Assembly: GCA_021772845.1 (NCBI GenBank) | Contig: JAJFLF010000340.1 | Location: 1-9,231 of the forward strand | Length of the DNA stretch: 9,231 nucleotides | Direction of reading: 5' to 3' | Source of the DNA: Mariprofundus sp. | Lineage (GTDB): Bacteria > Pseudomonadota > Zetaproteobacteria > Mariprofundales > Mariprofundaceae | Shown here: positions 1 to 6,166 of the stretch, in pieces | Numbering within the stretch: the stretch's first letter is position 1 | Layout: each line of letters opens with the position of its first letter | The notes under the pieces: generated by a model | The model's input: the letters and a program-made list of their open reading frames with translations, nothing else | Told to the model about the DNA's origin: nothing | Database searches by the model: none | Made by a program: the position numbers and the translations under genes

Positions 1-250
1 TTTTGTTTTTCTTAGGATTGATCAGAGTAAAGTCAACGGTGTCACCCTCAGTAACACGTACAACTTTACCCGGAATCGCACCATCAAAGGTCCAGGCTGG
101 GTATTTGTCGCCATTGTTATTGATGACGACTTCATTTTCCATTGCGGTCATGGTTACTGCAATAGTTTTAGCGAGAGCTGCAGGTACGCTTGCACCTACA
201 ACAATGGCTGCAGCAGCACATGAAAGTATGCTTGTTTTTAATAGACTCAT
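1..250 (-). CDS. nirK: Copper nitrite reductase-like cupredoxin protein (NirK-type), N-terminal part
   Basis: Only the first 83 codons are present and the gene continues past the left edge. Residues 1 to about 26 form a signal peptide (MSLLKTS, hydrophobic Ala/Val core, cleavage near ALA-KT), so the product is periplasmic. The mature start contains WTFDGAIPG followed by VVRVTEGDTVDF, the first strands of a type-3 multicopper oxidase/NirK cupredoxin fold. The copper ligands lie beyond the edge and cannot be seen. NirK reduces nitrite to nitric oxide using electrons from small cytochromes or cupredoxins. The ATG at 250 has GAGGAG at 259-264, eight bases away, which fixes the start. It lies 86 bases downstream of a mono-haem and a di-haem cytochrome gene on the same strand, the order of ncgB-ncgC-nirK known from Nitrosomonas. 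The cupredoxin family is clear. NirK rather than another multicopper oxidase is inferred from context. Confidence 0.72.
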   Translation of the reverse strand, partial: MSLLKTSILSCAAAAIVVGASVPAALAKTIAVTMTAMENEVVINNNGDKYPAWTFDGAIPGKVVRVTEGDTVDFTLINPKKNK

Positions 251-336
251 ATATTGTTCTCCTCATTTTTTTGTGCCCGTGGGCATGCTGATTCACGTGT
301 GTAGCGTGTGAATTCGGTTTAAGGACTCCCTCAGAG

Positions 337-702
337 TCACTTGGTGCTGTACTCGCAATTGCAAAGTGTGCGAAGGTGTTTGACGAGATCATGGATCTCT
401 TGATCAGTGAGTGTGTCGGCCCACGGTGGCATCAGAGATGACTTGCTAATGGCAAGCCCACCCTCTTTGATGACTTTAAACAGTTCTACATCGGTACGTG
501 TGCCCATAGCTTTGGCATCAGTATGGTCGCGTGGTTGTACAGACATATCCTGAATATTCACTCCCATGCCAAGACCTGTCATGCCATGGCACTGCATGCA
601 GTAGGTGCGGTAATTATCTTTGGCGGATTCGGCATTCACAGCGGGGGAGTGTAGGCACATTGATGTGATCGCCAATAGCATCATAAGGAGATATTTATTC
701 AT
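337..702 (-). CDS. ncgC: Mono-haem class I cytochrome c (NcgC-like)
   Basis: A 121-residue secreted cytochrome c. Residues 1-24 are a Sec signal peptide (MNKYLLMMLLAITSM, cleavage near VNA-ES). The single haem site is CMQCH at residues 35-39, and the likely axial methionine is Met91 in SSLMPPW, as in class I cytochromes. The helix EIHDLVKHLRTL before the end is the usual C-terminal helix. Two extra cysteines (114 and 116, CNC) near the C terminus are unusual and unexplained. The start overlaps the end of the upstream di-haem gene by eight bases (ATGAATAA), with AAGGAG at 710-715 seven bases upstream, so translation is probably coupled. Its neighbours suggest it carries electrons to the NirK-like enzyme. 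Cytochrome identity is firm. The ncgC name rests on gene order and haem count. Confidence 0.88.
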   Translation of the reverse strand: MNKYLLMMLLAITSMCLHSPAVNAESAKDNYRTYCMQCHGMTGLGMGVNIQDMSVQPRDHTDAKAMGTRTDVELFKVIKEGGLAISKSSLMPPWADTLTDQEIHDLVKHLRTLCNCEYSTK

Positions 703-1417
703 CGTTGCTCTCCTTGGACAGTTTGATGATGTAATTCACCAGCTTTTGTTTGTTGTTGTCGGGCAGGTGGGCATTTGGCATCCATATTTTTGGATCCCAT
801 GCTTGTGGGTTACGGATATAGCTTAACATGAATTCAGGTGTGAGGCGTTTGCCTGCTGTGTAGACCTCAGTTCCTGACATGCCGCCGAAGCCCGGTTCGA
901 TTTGATGGCAGGCCATGCAGCCGTAAATTTTATCAAACAGCATTTCGCCAAGCGGCCCGGGCGAAATGCTGGCGTCGTGTTTTTCTGCCTGAATAAGTGC
1001 TGTGTGGGTTTTCATGCTGGCCAAGGTTGCTGCAATGGCCTTGGCATCTTTTTTATTGAGTTGGATATGTTCTGTTAATGTGGATGTATCAACCATATTC
1101 CGTTTGGGTCCAGGTTTAATATGATTCATATAGAACATGCCTGCAGGGCGGATACGTTTTGGTTGTTGTAACCATGTTTCAAGCCATGCCTGGCGATATT
1201 TATTGCCCGCATAAAACAGATCAGGTCCTTTGCGTTGCCACAGTGCGGCCAGGGTTGCGGGGGCTGGCCCTGTTAAAGCGTGACAGGATGCACAATCATA
1301 TTTTTTCAATAATCCAATGCCACCAGCGTGGGCGGATATTGAGAGCGTGAGCCCTACATATATTGGTGTGCAAAATAGTAAGATATTGAATAATTTCATT
1401 GCCATCGAACTATTCAT
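695..1417 (-). CDS. ncgB: Di-haem cytochrome c (NcgB-like)
   Basis: A 240-residue periplasmic cytochrome with two class I domains. The signal peptide spans about residues 1-31 (LSISAHA then GG). The first haem is CASCH at 42-46 with a candidate axial Met94 in PAGMFYM. The second is CMACH at 167-171 with candidate Met213 in WMPNAHL. A Lys/Ala-rich linker (about 120-150) separates the domains. An ATG nine codons upstream (1444) is in frame, but the ATG at 1417 has GAGGAG at 1424-1429, six bases away, and directly precedes the signal peptide, so 1417 is preferred. It is the first gene of a unit with a mono-haem cytochrome and a NirK-like protein, and it lies behind a promoter with NsrR-like sites. 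In Nitrosomonas europaea a multicopper oxidase, NcgA, precedes ncgB. None is seen here. Electron transfer to the downstream copper enzyme is inferred. Confidence 0.85.
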   Translation of the reverse strand: MNSSMAMKLFNILLFCTPIYVGLTLSISAHAGGIGLLKKYDCASCHALTGPAPATLAALWQRKGPDLFYAGNKYRQAWLETWLQQPKRIRPAGMFYMNHIKPGPKRNMVDTSTLTEHIQLNKKDAKAIAATLASMKTHTALIQAEKHDASISPGPLGEMLFDKIYGCMACHQIEPGFGGMSGTEVYTAGKRLTPEFMLSYIRNPQAWDPKIWMPNAHLPDNNKQKLVNYIIKLSKESNDE

Positions 1418-1458
1418 AGCGTGCTCCTCTACCGTATATAACAAGGCGGAATCTTTAT

Positions 1459-1481
1459 AAGATGCGTTATAAACTCACCTT
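1459..1481. promoter_or_regulatory. NsrR-like operator 1
   Basis: This 23-bp site fits the 11-1-11 inverted repeat recognised by the nitric-oxide sensor NsrR (half-site AAGATGCATTT). The left half reads AAGATGCGTTA (9 of 11) and the right half AAACTCACCTT (8 of 11 against AAATGCATCTT). It lies 42 bases upstream of the di-haem cytochrome start, just downstream of the predicted -10 box, so bound repressor would block transcription. The consensus is recalled from enterobacterial work and the match was counted by eye. Confidence 0.6.
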
Positions 1482-1485
1482 CCAT

Positions 1486-1508
1486 AAGACACATTAAGAA
1501 TACATCTT
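1486..1508. promoter_or_regulatory. NsrR-like operator 2, overlapping the -10 region
   Basis: A second 23-bp site four bases from the first. Read on the minus strand it is AAGATGTATTC (9 of 11), one spacer base, then TAATGTGTCTT (8 of 11). It covers the putative -10 (1493-1498) and most of the spacer of the minus-strand promoter, a classical repressor position. Two such sites in tandem make a chance match less likely. Confidence 0.62.
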
Positions 1509-1521
1509 ATAAATCTGTCAA
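1493..1521 (-). promoter_or_regulatory. Sigma-70-type promoter of the cytochrome/nirK unit
   Basis: On the minus strand a perfect TTGACA (1516-1521) is followed after 17 bases by CTTAAT (1493-1498), a 4 of 6 match to TATAAT. The predicted start of transcription is near 1486, about 70 bases upstream of the first gene. The -35 is strong and the -10 is weak. The NsrR-like site at 1486-1508 sits on the -10 box. Confidence 0.5.
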
Positions 1522-1569
1522 GTAAAATTGTGATGATGGGTGATGGTTGTTGACTTTTTTCCGACCTGT

Positions 1570-1589
1570 AAACGCTGTGAAAAGCGTTT
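1570..1589. other. Inverted repeat (7-bp stem) downstream of the frameshifted gene
   Basis: AAACGCT, a six-base loop, then AGCGTTT: a perfect 7-bp stem 46 bases downstream of the extended reading frame (stop at 1635-1637) and 49 bases before the TTGACA box of the next unit. Only three T residues follow the stem on either strand, so it is a weak candidate for a terminator separating the two minus-strand units. It could also be an operator. Confidence 0.35.
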
Positions 1590-1634
1590 CTAAATGTTGT
1601 TTGCGTTAGATCTGTTTTGTAACGGATTAACAGT

Positions 1635-2287
1635 TTAAGCCCAATGATTTGAACGATTCTTGACTTCATCAGCCATTGTCTGCCATTTATATTGGTCAAT
1701 GCCAGCCTGTACTCTTGATGGGTCCGGGCGGGAGATAATTTCAGTGTGTGGTTTTGACACCGAAGCTGACAGCGGGGCTGGAGGTGGGGTTATTGTAGGT
1801 TGTATTGGAACTTGTACGCGAGCTTGAACTTGAACTTGCGGGGGAGGGGGGGGGTAGTTTTGACAGGCATCACACTAGCCATCACATGCTCACCAATATC
1901 TTTACCCGTGTTGGAATCAACAAATACATTCGCGACAGCAGAAACCAGACTGGTAACCATGCTACCCAGCACACCACCATAAAGGGTGTCACCGGCTATG
2001 CGAGAGGCATAACCCATTTCATCGCCAGTGATCTTGCGGTAAATAGTAGAGATAATGGGGATGTGTTGGAGTGGGTTGATTGCATCAATGATATCCCAAA
2101 AGCTAAAGGACTCTTTCTCCCAGACACCAGATGATTTTTCAGGAGTGCTTTGTAAGGGTTGTGTAGAAATGGGCTCAGGCACTATTTTAGCAGTGCGTGA
2201 CTGCGCGCTGGAAGCCCTGATGGGTGCGAATGTCCCTGTAGAATGGGAAATAGCTTGCATGCAAGTTACTCGCATACTTGGTGCCAT
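1635..2287 (-). pseudogene. Uncharacterised protein gene with frame break at a poly-C tract
   Basis: From ATG at 2287 the first frame gives 165 residues and stops at 1790. The nine-C run at 1846-1854 is followed in the next frame by 67 open codons ending at TAA 1635-1637. One extra C (ten instead of nine) would give a continuous 217-residue protein. Visible parts: a Ser/Thr/Pro/Gln-rich N terminus (1-60); a compact conserved-looking block at 61-139 (FSFWDIIDAINPLQHIP, IYRKITGDE, RIAGDTLYGG, NTGKDIGEHV) with Gly/Ala/Val-rich helices; then, after the tract, a Pro-rich and QVQVQ segment and a Trp-containing tail (IDQYKWQTMADEV). The block resembles an uncharacterised proteobacterial domain as I remember it, and I give no function. 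There is no strong ribosome site, only AGAAG. It lies 81 bases downstream of lgt on the same strand. Whether it is disrupted, phase-variable or mis-assembled cannot be told here. Typed pseudogene only because of the frame break. Confidence 0.68.
1809..1854 (-). repeat. Hypermutable-looking tract: CAAGTT units beside C9TC5
   Basis: On the minus strand nine C, one T and five C (1854-1840) are followed by G and then CAAGTT, CAAGTT, CAAGCT, CGCGTA, CAAGTT (1838-1809). The hexamers encode the Q-V repeat of the extended frame. Homopolymers of this length are prone to replication slippage and to sequencing error. Gain of one C, or loss of two, would join the two halves of the gene. Confidence 0.75.
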
Positions 2288-2368
2288 AGTATAACTTCTA
2301 TTATTTCAATAGTTTAGAGGGCTTTCTTTGTGGGGAGTAAGGAATGTTTTGCCTGACGGCGGTAGTTA

Positions 2369-3151
2369 TTACCGTTTCTTAAAGAGCAGCCAAAGCCACA
2401 GGCTACCAGCGGCAATCATTGTCGATGATAACAACATTCCCATGGTGACAGGGCCGAACAGGAATCCGAGTTGTTCATCTGGTTGACGATAATTCTCGCA
2501 GATAATGCGGGCAATAGCGTAACCAATCAGGAATATGGCAACACGTGCACCTGCAGGCCACTCTCTGTTACGCAAAGACCACATGACGATAAATAGCACG
2601 ATGCCTTCCAGGGCCATTTCATAGAGCTGGCTGGGGTGGCGCAACTCAGGACCGACATGCGGAAAGATCATGGCCCATGGCACATCAGTGACTCTTCCCC
2701 AAAGTTCGCCATTGATGAAATTTCCTAAACGGCCAAACATCAGGCCGAGCGGAGCGATGGTAAAGAAACGGTCACATAATTCTAGAAATGGAAGTTTATG
2801 TTTCTTGCAGTAGAACCATCCGGCAATGACCGGGCCAACCATGCCACCATGAAAAGACATGCCACCTTGCCAGATGTAAAAAATCTCAATCGGATGACCA
2901 AGGTAATAGCTGAAATTATAGAACAATACATAACCTATGCGACCACCGAGCACGACACCGAGAATCAGGCTGGTGAAGAGGCCCTCATATGCATCTCGAG
3001 AGATGGTGGTTTCCCATAAACCAGCTTGTTGTAACTGCCGGCGGACCAGATACCAGGTGCCAAAGAAACCAGCGATATACATCAGTCCGTACCAATGAAT
3101 TGCTAAAGGGCCCAGTTGTAGGGCAACAGGATTAATGCCAGACCAAACCAT
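2369..3151 (-). CDS. lgt: Prolipoprotein diacylglyceryl transferase Lgt
   Basis: A 260-residue inner-membrane enzyme, normal length for the family. It transfers diacylglycerol from phosphatidylglycerol to the lipobox cysteine of prolipoproteins, the first step of lipoprotein maturation. Diagnostic parts: LAIHWYGLMY near the N terminus (17-25), the HGGMVG motif at 101-106 containing the essential histidine, the Lgt signature GRLGNFINGELWGR at 140-153 with its invariant Arg and Asn, HPSQLYE after it, and the C-terminal ARIICENYRQPDEQ. Several hydrophobic helices fit a polytopic membrane protein. The ATG follows the uppP stop codon with no gap (TAAATG) and has no clear Shine-Dalgarno of its own, so translation is probably coupled to uppP. 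The enzyme could lipidate exported proteins encoded anywhere in the genome. No special link to its neighbours is implied. Confidence 0.97.
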   Translation of the reverse strand: MVWSGINPVALQLGPLAIHWYGLMYIAGFFGTWYLVRRQLQQAGLWETTISRDAYEGLFTSLILGVVLGGRIGYVLFYNFSYYLGHPIEIFYIWQGGMSFHGGMVGPVIAGWFYCKKHKLPFLELCDRFFTIAPLGLMFGRLGNFINGELWGRVTDVPWAMIFPHVGPELRHPSQLYEMALEGIVLFIVMWSLRNREWPAGARVAIFLIGYAIARIICENYRQPDEQLGFLFGPVTMGMLLSSTMIAAGSLWLWLLFKKR

Positions 3152-3919
3152 TTATACGACCATCCATAACAGAAATAGACCAAATAAAATACGATACACA
3201 CCAAATGCGACAAAGGTGAAGTGTTCAAGGAATTGAATAAACAGACGCATCACCAACCAGGCTGACATAAACGCCACCACAAAACCAACGCCCAGAACCA
3301 GCAAGTTGGTACCAGTGAAATCCTGATAATGCTTTAACAGATCAAAACCGCTGGCAGCGAGCATGACGGGAAGCGCAAGCAAGAATGAGAATTCAGCACT
3401 GGCTTTACGCCCCAATCCAACCAATAGGCCGCCGATGATGGATGCACCAGCACGACTGGTGCCGGGAATCAGGGCAAAGGTTTGTGCGATGCCAATCCAT
3501 AAGGCGTGTTTGTATTGTATCTGCTCAATATCCTGGATCGGATACTGTTTATCGCGGTGAAAGTATTCGACAATCAGGAAGATGATGCCGCCGATAATAA
3601 ACATGGGTGCAACAACTTCGATCGTGAACATCGCTTTGATCTGTTTGTGAAATAGTAGGCCAACCACACCGATAGGGATAAATGCGAGCGCTACCTTCAG
3701 CCATAAATCGATATATTTCAGACTGAATTTGTCGCGGTAATTGGCCACGACTGCAAGAATGGCAGCCAGTTGAATAATAACTTCAAAGGCCTTGTTTGCT
3801 TCGGTGTCTGGCAATGCCATCCATTGGCTGGCGACAATCATGTGGCCTGTGGAGGATACAGGCAGAAATTCGGTAGCACCTTCTATCAGCCCCAAAACAA
3901 TTGCCTGTATGAAATCCAT
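3152..3919 (-). CDS. uppP: Undecaprenyl-diphosphatase UppP (BacA family)
   Basis: A 255-residue polytopic inner-membrane protein of slightly below usual length (E. coli about 273). It dephosphorylates undecaprenyl diphosphate so the carrier lipid can be reused in peptidoglycan synthesis, and excess gives bacitracin resistance. The first catalytic motif is at 13-26, with Glu13, Glu17, Ser22-Ser23 and His26 (EGATEFLPVSSTGH). The second, PGTSRAGAS at 152-160, keeps Arg156, but has Ala and Ser where the family consensus PGxSRSxxT has Ser and Thr. The remaining hydrophobic helices, including EFSFLLALPVMLAA, fit the family. The start at 3919 has AGAAGGG at 3929-3935. It forms a stop-to-start pair with lgt and lies divergently from sppA, with a 157-base gap between them. 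Confidence 0.96.
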   Translation of the reverse strand: MDFIQAIVLGLIEGATEFLPVSSTGHMIVASQWMALPDTEANKAFEVIIQLAAILAVVANYRDKFSLKYIDLWLKVALAFIPIGVVGLLFHKQIKAMFTIEVVAPMFIIGGIIFLIVEYFHRDKQYPIQDIEQIQYKHALWIGIAQTFALIPGTSRAGASIIGGLLVGLGRKASAEFSFLLALPVMLAASGFDLLKHYQDFTGTNLLVLGVGFVVAFMSAWLVMRLFIQFLEHFTFVAFGVYRILFGLFLLWMVV

Positions 3920-4076
3920 GATTTAAAACCCTTCTAAATATTTATGAATGTGTTGACCCTGTCTATTGTGCCGCGACTCTACGGCTTGTCGATCGCAACA
4001 CAACGTCGTACCCGTTCCGCATTGCTGCTACGGTTTGCGGCGCTAATCATATGTACACTGTAAAATAGGATTTATT
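3920..4076. other. Divergent intergenic region between uppP and sppA
   Basis: This 157-bp gap should hold the promoters for both divergent genes. The middle (about 3970-4045) is GC-richer than the flanks and has GCCGC near 3971 with complementary GCGGC near 4037, but no convincing operator. Close to sppA are the AT-rich words CATATG, TACACT and TAAAAT, any of which could be a -10. None is paired with a clear -35 at the right spacing, so no promoter is called. TAGGA at 4066-4070 is the likely sppA ribosome site. Confidence 0.4.
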
Positions 4077-5918
4077 ATGAAACAGTTCTTTTCCACATTA
4101 TTTTGCTGGCTTGGTCGGATACGTAATTTTTTGATCAATGGCATCTTTATTGTTTTTTTGTTGGTGTTTGTGTCCGCAATATTTTCTGCCCAACCTGAAG
4201 TGCCTGACAGTGCTGCGCTGGTGATTGAACCACATGGTCAGATCGTGGAAGAGCTTGAACTTCCGGCTCCTGGTGCACTCCCCTTTGATTTTAGTTTCAG
4301 CGCACCAAATCAGACAAATCTACATGATCTGGTTGAGGTGATTCTACATGCTGCGCATGATGATCGTATTCGTCTGCTTGTATTGAAATTGAATGATATG
4401 GAAAAAACCTCTATGCCGAAGTTGCAAGAGTTGCGCCGGGCAATCACGACGTTTAAATCTTCCGGCAAGATGGTGATTGCAGTGGGGCCGAACTATTCAC
4501 AATCACAGTATTATCTGGCAGCAATGGCCGATCAGGTGTTTCTTGATCCCATGGGTGTAGTGGCACTGCAGGGTTTCAGTATATATCGTAATTATTTTAA
4601 GGCGGCACTGGATAAGCTGCATATTGATGTGCAGCTGTTTCGCGCTGGTAAATACAAAGCTGCTATCGAACCATTAATTCGTAACGATATGTCAGATGCA
4701 GATAGAGCTGCCAATAAAGTACTGTTGTCTGTTTTATGGGATGCTTATAAAGATGATGTGGCAGATATGCGTGGCATTAAAACCGGGCGTTTGCAATCTT
4801 TACTGGATAAACCGGCAACATTCCTGGCGAAATATGATGGTGATTACGCCTCCTTGTTCAAGGCTGAAGGCTTGGTTGATGAGTTGGCGGATTATCATGC
4901 TATAGAAAACTATATCGCCGGTGCAATGGGCTTGCCATCTGGCAGTAGCAGTGATTATGCGAGCATCGATTTTTATCAGTACCGCGCTGCAACCGCATCG
5001 GAACTGCCTGTAGCTAAAAAAATGCAGGTGGGTGTGATAACTGCCAGTGGTATGATTGTTGATGGTGAGCAACCTCCCGGTATGGTGGGTAGTGAGTCCA
5101 TGATTGAGATGATTGAGCGAGCTAGATTAAACCCGCAAATCAAGGCGGTTGTGCTGAGAATAGACAGTCCTGGTGGCAGCGCCCAAGCCTCTGAAGCGAT
5201 TCGCAACGCGATTGTTCATCTCAAAGCATCGGGTAAACCAGTAGTTGTATCGATGGGTAGTCTGGCAGCATCCGGGGGGTATTGGATGGCAGCTCCGGCC
5301 GATGAGATATGGGCATCTCCTACCACGATTACAGGTTCCATCGGTGCTTTTGGTGTGATGGCGAACTTTGAAAAAGGCTTAGAGAAGCTCGGTGTGCATA
5401 CGGATGGTTTGGGCACAACGTCGATTGCCGCTGGTATTCGACCGGATCGATCCATGCCGCCTCAATTGAACGAAGTGATGCAGATGGCCATGAAACATAC
5501 ATATCGACGCTTTTTGAGCATTGTTTCTGATGGTCGCGGAATGTCTGTTGAGGCAGTGGCTAAACTGGCTGAAGGGCGCGTCTGGACCGGTGTTGATGCA
5601 CATCGCTTGGGTTTGGTGGATGCATTGGGTGGATTTAAAGAGGCTCAAAATGCTGCTGCAAAACTGGCCAATATTGAGGCGGATTACAGCTCAGTGTGGA
5701 TTAAACCGCCGCTGGGTCTGCGTGAAATGGTATTGCTGAAGTTGTTTGGTAATGCGGATGCGTTTGCATCGGATCTTTTAGCGCAAAGTGCTTCGGTGTT
5801 TGGTTTTGCTTTGCCGGCATCATTAAAACTGGATATTGATCAGTATGCTCGCATCTTATCGCTCTCATCCGGACGACCACAGATTTTCACGCTTTGCGAT
5901 ACGCGGGTGAGTCCGTGA
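4077..5918 (+). CDS. sppA: Signal peptide peptidase SppA, 67K type
   Basis: A 613-residue membrane-anchored serine protease of the S49 family, close to the 618 of E. coli SppA. It degrades signal peptides left in the inner membrane after secretion. One transmembrane anchor lies at about 17-38. Two S49 domains follow in tandem. The N-terminal one holds the catalytic lysine (Lys194 in AGKYKAAIEP, matching E. coli Lys209) and the C-terminal one holds the nucleophile (Ser399 in LAASGGYWMA, matching Ser409). SPGGSAQASE and TITGSIGAFG of the second domain are also present, so both catalytic residues are intact. The start is supported by TAGGA seven bases upstream. It stands alone on the plus strand, with the bidirectional terminator at 5991-6014 after it. 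The tail past about residue 595 (GRPQIFTLCDTRVSP) is ordinary for the family. Confidence 0.97.
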   Translation: MKQFFSTLFCWLGRIRNFLINGIFIVFLLVFVSAIFSAQPEVPDSAALVIEPHGQIVEELELPAPGALPFDFSFSAPNQTNLHDLVEVILHAAHDDRIRLLVLKLNDMEKTSMPKLQELRRAITTFKSSGKMVIAVGPNYSQSQYYLAAMADQVFLDPMGVVALQGFSIYRNYFKAALDKLHIDVQLFRAGKYKAAIEPLIRNDMSDADRAANKVLLSVLWDAYKDDVADMRGIKTGRLQSLLDKPATFLAKYDGDYASLFKAEGLVDELADYHAIENYIAGAMGLPSGSSSDYASIDFYQYRAATASELPVAKKMQVGVITASGMIVDGEQPPGMVGSESMIEMIERARLNPQIKAVVLRIDSPGGSAQASEAIRNAIVHLKASGKPVVVSMGSLAASGGYWMAAPADEIWASPTTITGSIGAFGVMANFEKGLEKLGVHTDGLGTTSIAAGIRPDRSMPPQLNEVMQMAMKHTYRRFLSIVSDGRGMSVEAVAKLAEGRVWTGVDAHRLGLVDALGGFKEAQNAAAKLANIEADYSSVWIKPPLGLREMVLLKLFGNADAFASDLLAQSASVFGFALPASLKLDIDQYARILSLSSGRPQIFTLCDTRVSP

Positions 5919-5952
5919 GCTTCATTGTTGTATTGGAAGAGCGTGAGCGACA

Positions 5953-5966
5953 ACCCTTAGTAGGGT
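5953..5966. other. Small hairpin between sppA and its terminator
   Basis: ACCCT, TAGT, AGGGT forms a 5-bp stem with a 4-base loop in the sppA 3' untranslated region. It is short, is not followed by a T run, and may be incidental or a minor transcript-stabilising element. Confidence 0.25.
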
Positions 5967-5990
5967 GGTAGATTGATGTTTAGAAATAAT

Positions 5991-6014
5991 AAAGCCCATC
6001 CTTGGATGGGCTTT
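5991..6014. terminator. Bidirectional intrinsic terminator shared by sppA and the small membrane gene
   Basis: A perfect 10-bp stem, AAAGCCCATC and GATGGGCTTT, around the loop CTTG. The A/T ends of the stem and the flanking AATAAT and ATAG give short U-rich tails in both directions. It lies 73 bases after the sppA stop and 11 bases after the stop of the convergent minus-strand gene, as expected for a shared terminator. Confidence 0.85.
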
Positions 6015-6024
6015 ATAGTGTAAG

Positions 6025-6120
6025 TTATTTAGAGCTGTTTTTATTTAGTAAGTGAGCTTTGAAAAAGATAATTGCCAGCACAGCTAAACCGGCAGCGCCT
6101 ATAAGAACCATATCATCCAT
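6025..6120 (-). CDS. 31-residue single-pass membrane protein, unrecognised
   Basis: The ORF starts at ATG 6120 and ends at TAA 6025-6027. It has a strong ribosome site, GGAGGA, seven bases upstream, and a terminator 11 bases downstream, so it has the full layout of a real transcription unit. The peptide begins MDDMVLIGAAGLAVLAIIFF. Residues 5-20 form one hydrophobic helix, preceded by two Asp residues and followed by Lys21, His23, Lys27 and Lys31. The charge pattern suggests the C terminus faces the cytoplasm. Small helices of this kind are often subunits or regulators of larger membrane complexes (for example CydX and KdpF), but I see no sequence match to a named family and no partner gene beside it. 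It is convergent with sppA and divergent from the copper-efflux operon. Function unknown. Confidence 0.72.
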   Translation of the reverse strand: MDDMVLIGAAGLAVLAIIFFKAHLLNKNSSK

Positions 6121-6146
6121 GATTGCATCCTCCATTAGATTGTCAG

Positions 6147-6162
6147 CCACTACATGTAGTGG
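6147..6162. promoter_or_regulatory. Perfect 16-bp palindrome upstream of the small membrane gene
   Basis: CCACTACATGTAGTGG is a perfect dyad 26 bases upstream of the small gene's start codon. It could be an operator for a dimeric regulator or, in the 5' leader of that transcript, a 6-bp hairpin with loop CATG. I do not recognise the site as that of a known regulator. Confidence 0.55.
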
Positions 6163-6166
6163 TGAA

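Noticed and set aside
3..311. Plus-strand open frame of 102 codons
   Set aside because: It lies opposite the NirK-like gene, which has a signal peptide, a cupredoxin motif and a good ribosome site. The plus-strand product has no recognisable features.
324..338. GACTC-CCTCA-GAGTC hairpin between the mono-haem cytochrome and nirK as a terminator
   Set aside because: It has a 5-bp stem overlapping the stop codon and no T run. Transcription probably continues into nirK.
1475..1699. Minus-strand open frame of 74 codons
   Set aside because: It overlaps the promoter and NsrR-like sites and the tail of the frameshifted gene in another frame, has no ribosome site, and its product shows no domain.
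1805..2294. Plus-strand open frames of 109 and 79 codons opposite the frameshifted gene
   Set aside because: The minus-strand reading has a coherent conserved-looking domain. The plus-strand products look like antisense shadows.
2360..2374. CGGTA-GTTAT-TACCG inverted repeat at the lgt stop codon as a terminator
   Set aside because: The stem is only 5 bp, it overlaps the stop codon, and no T run follows on the minus strand.
3944..4063. 39-codon plus-strand ORF just before sppA
   Set aside because: It has no ribosome site and an Arg/Leu-rich composition without recognisable features, and it lies in the divergent promoter region. It is more likely chance.
4800..5648. Several minus-strand open frames inside sppA
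   Set aside because: All lie opposite a full-length SppA with both catalytic residues intact.
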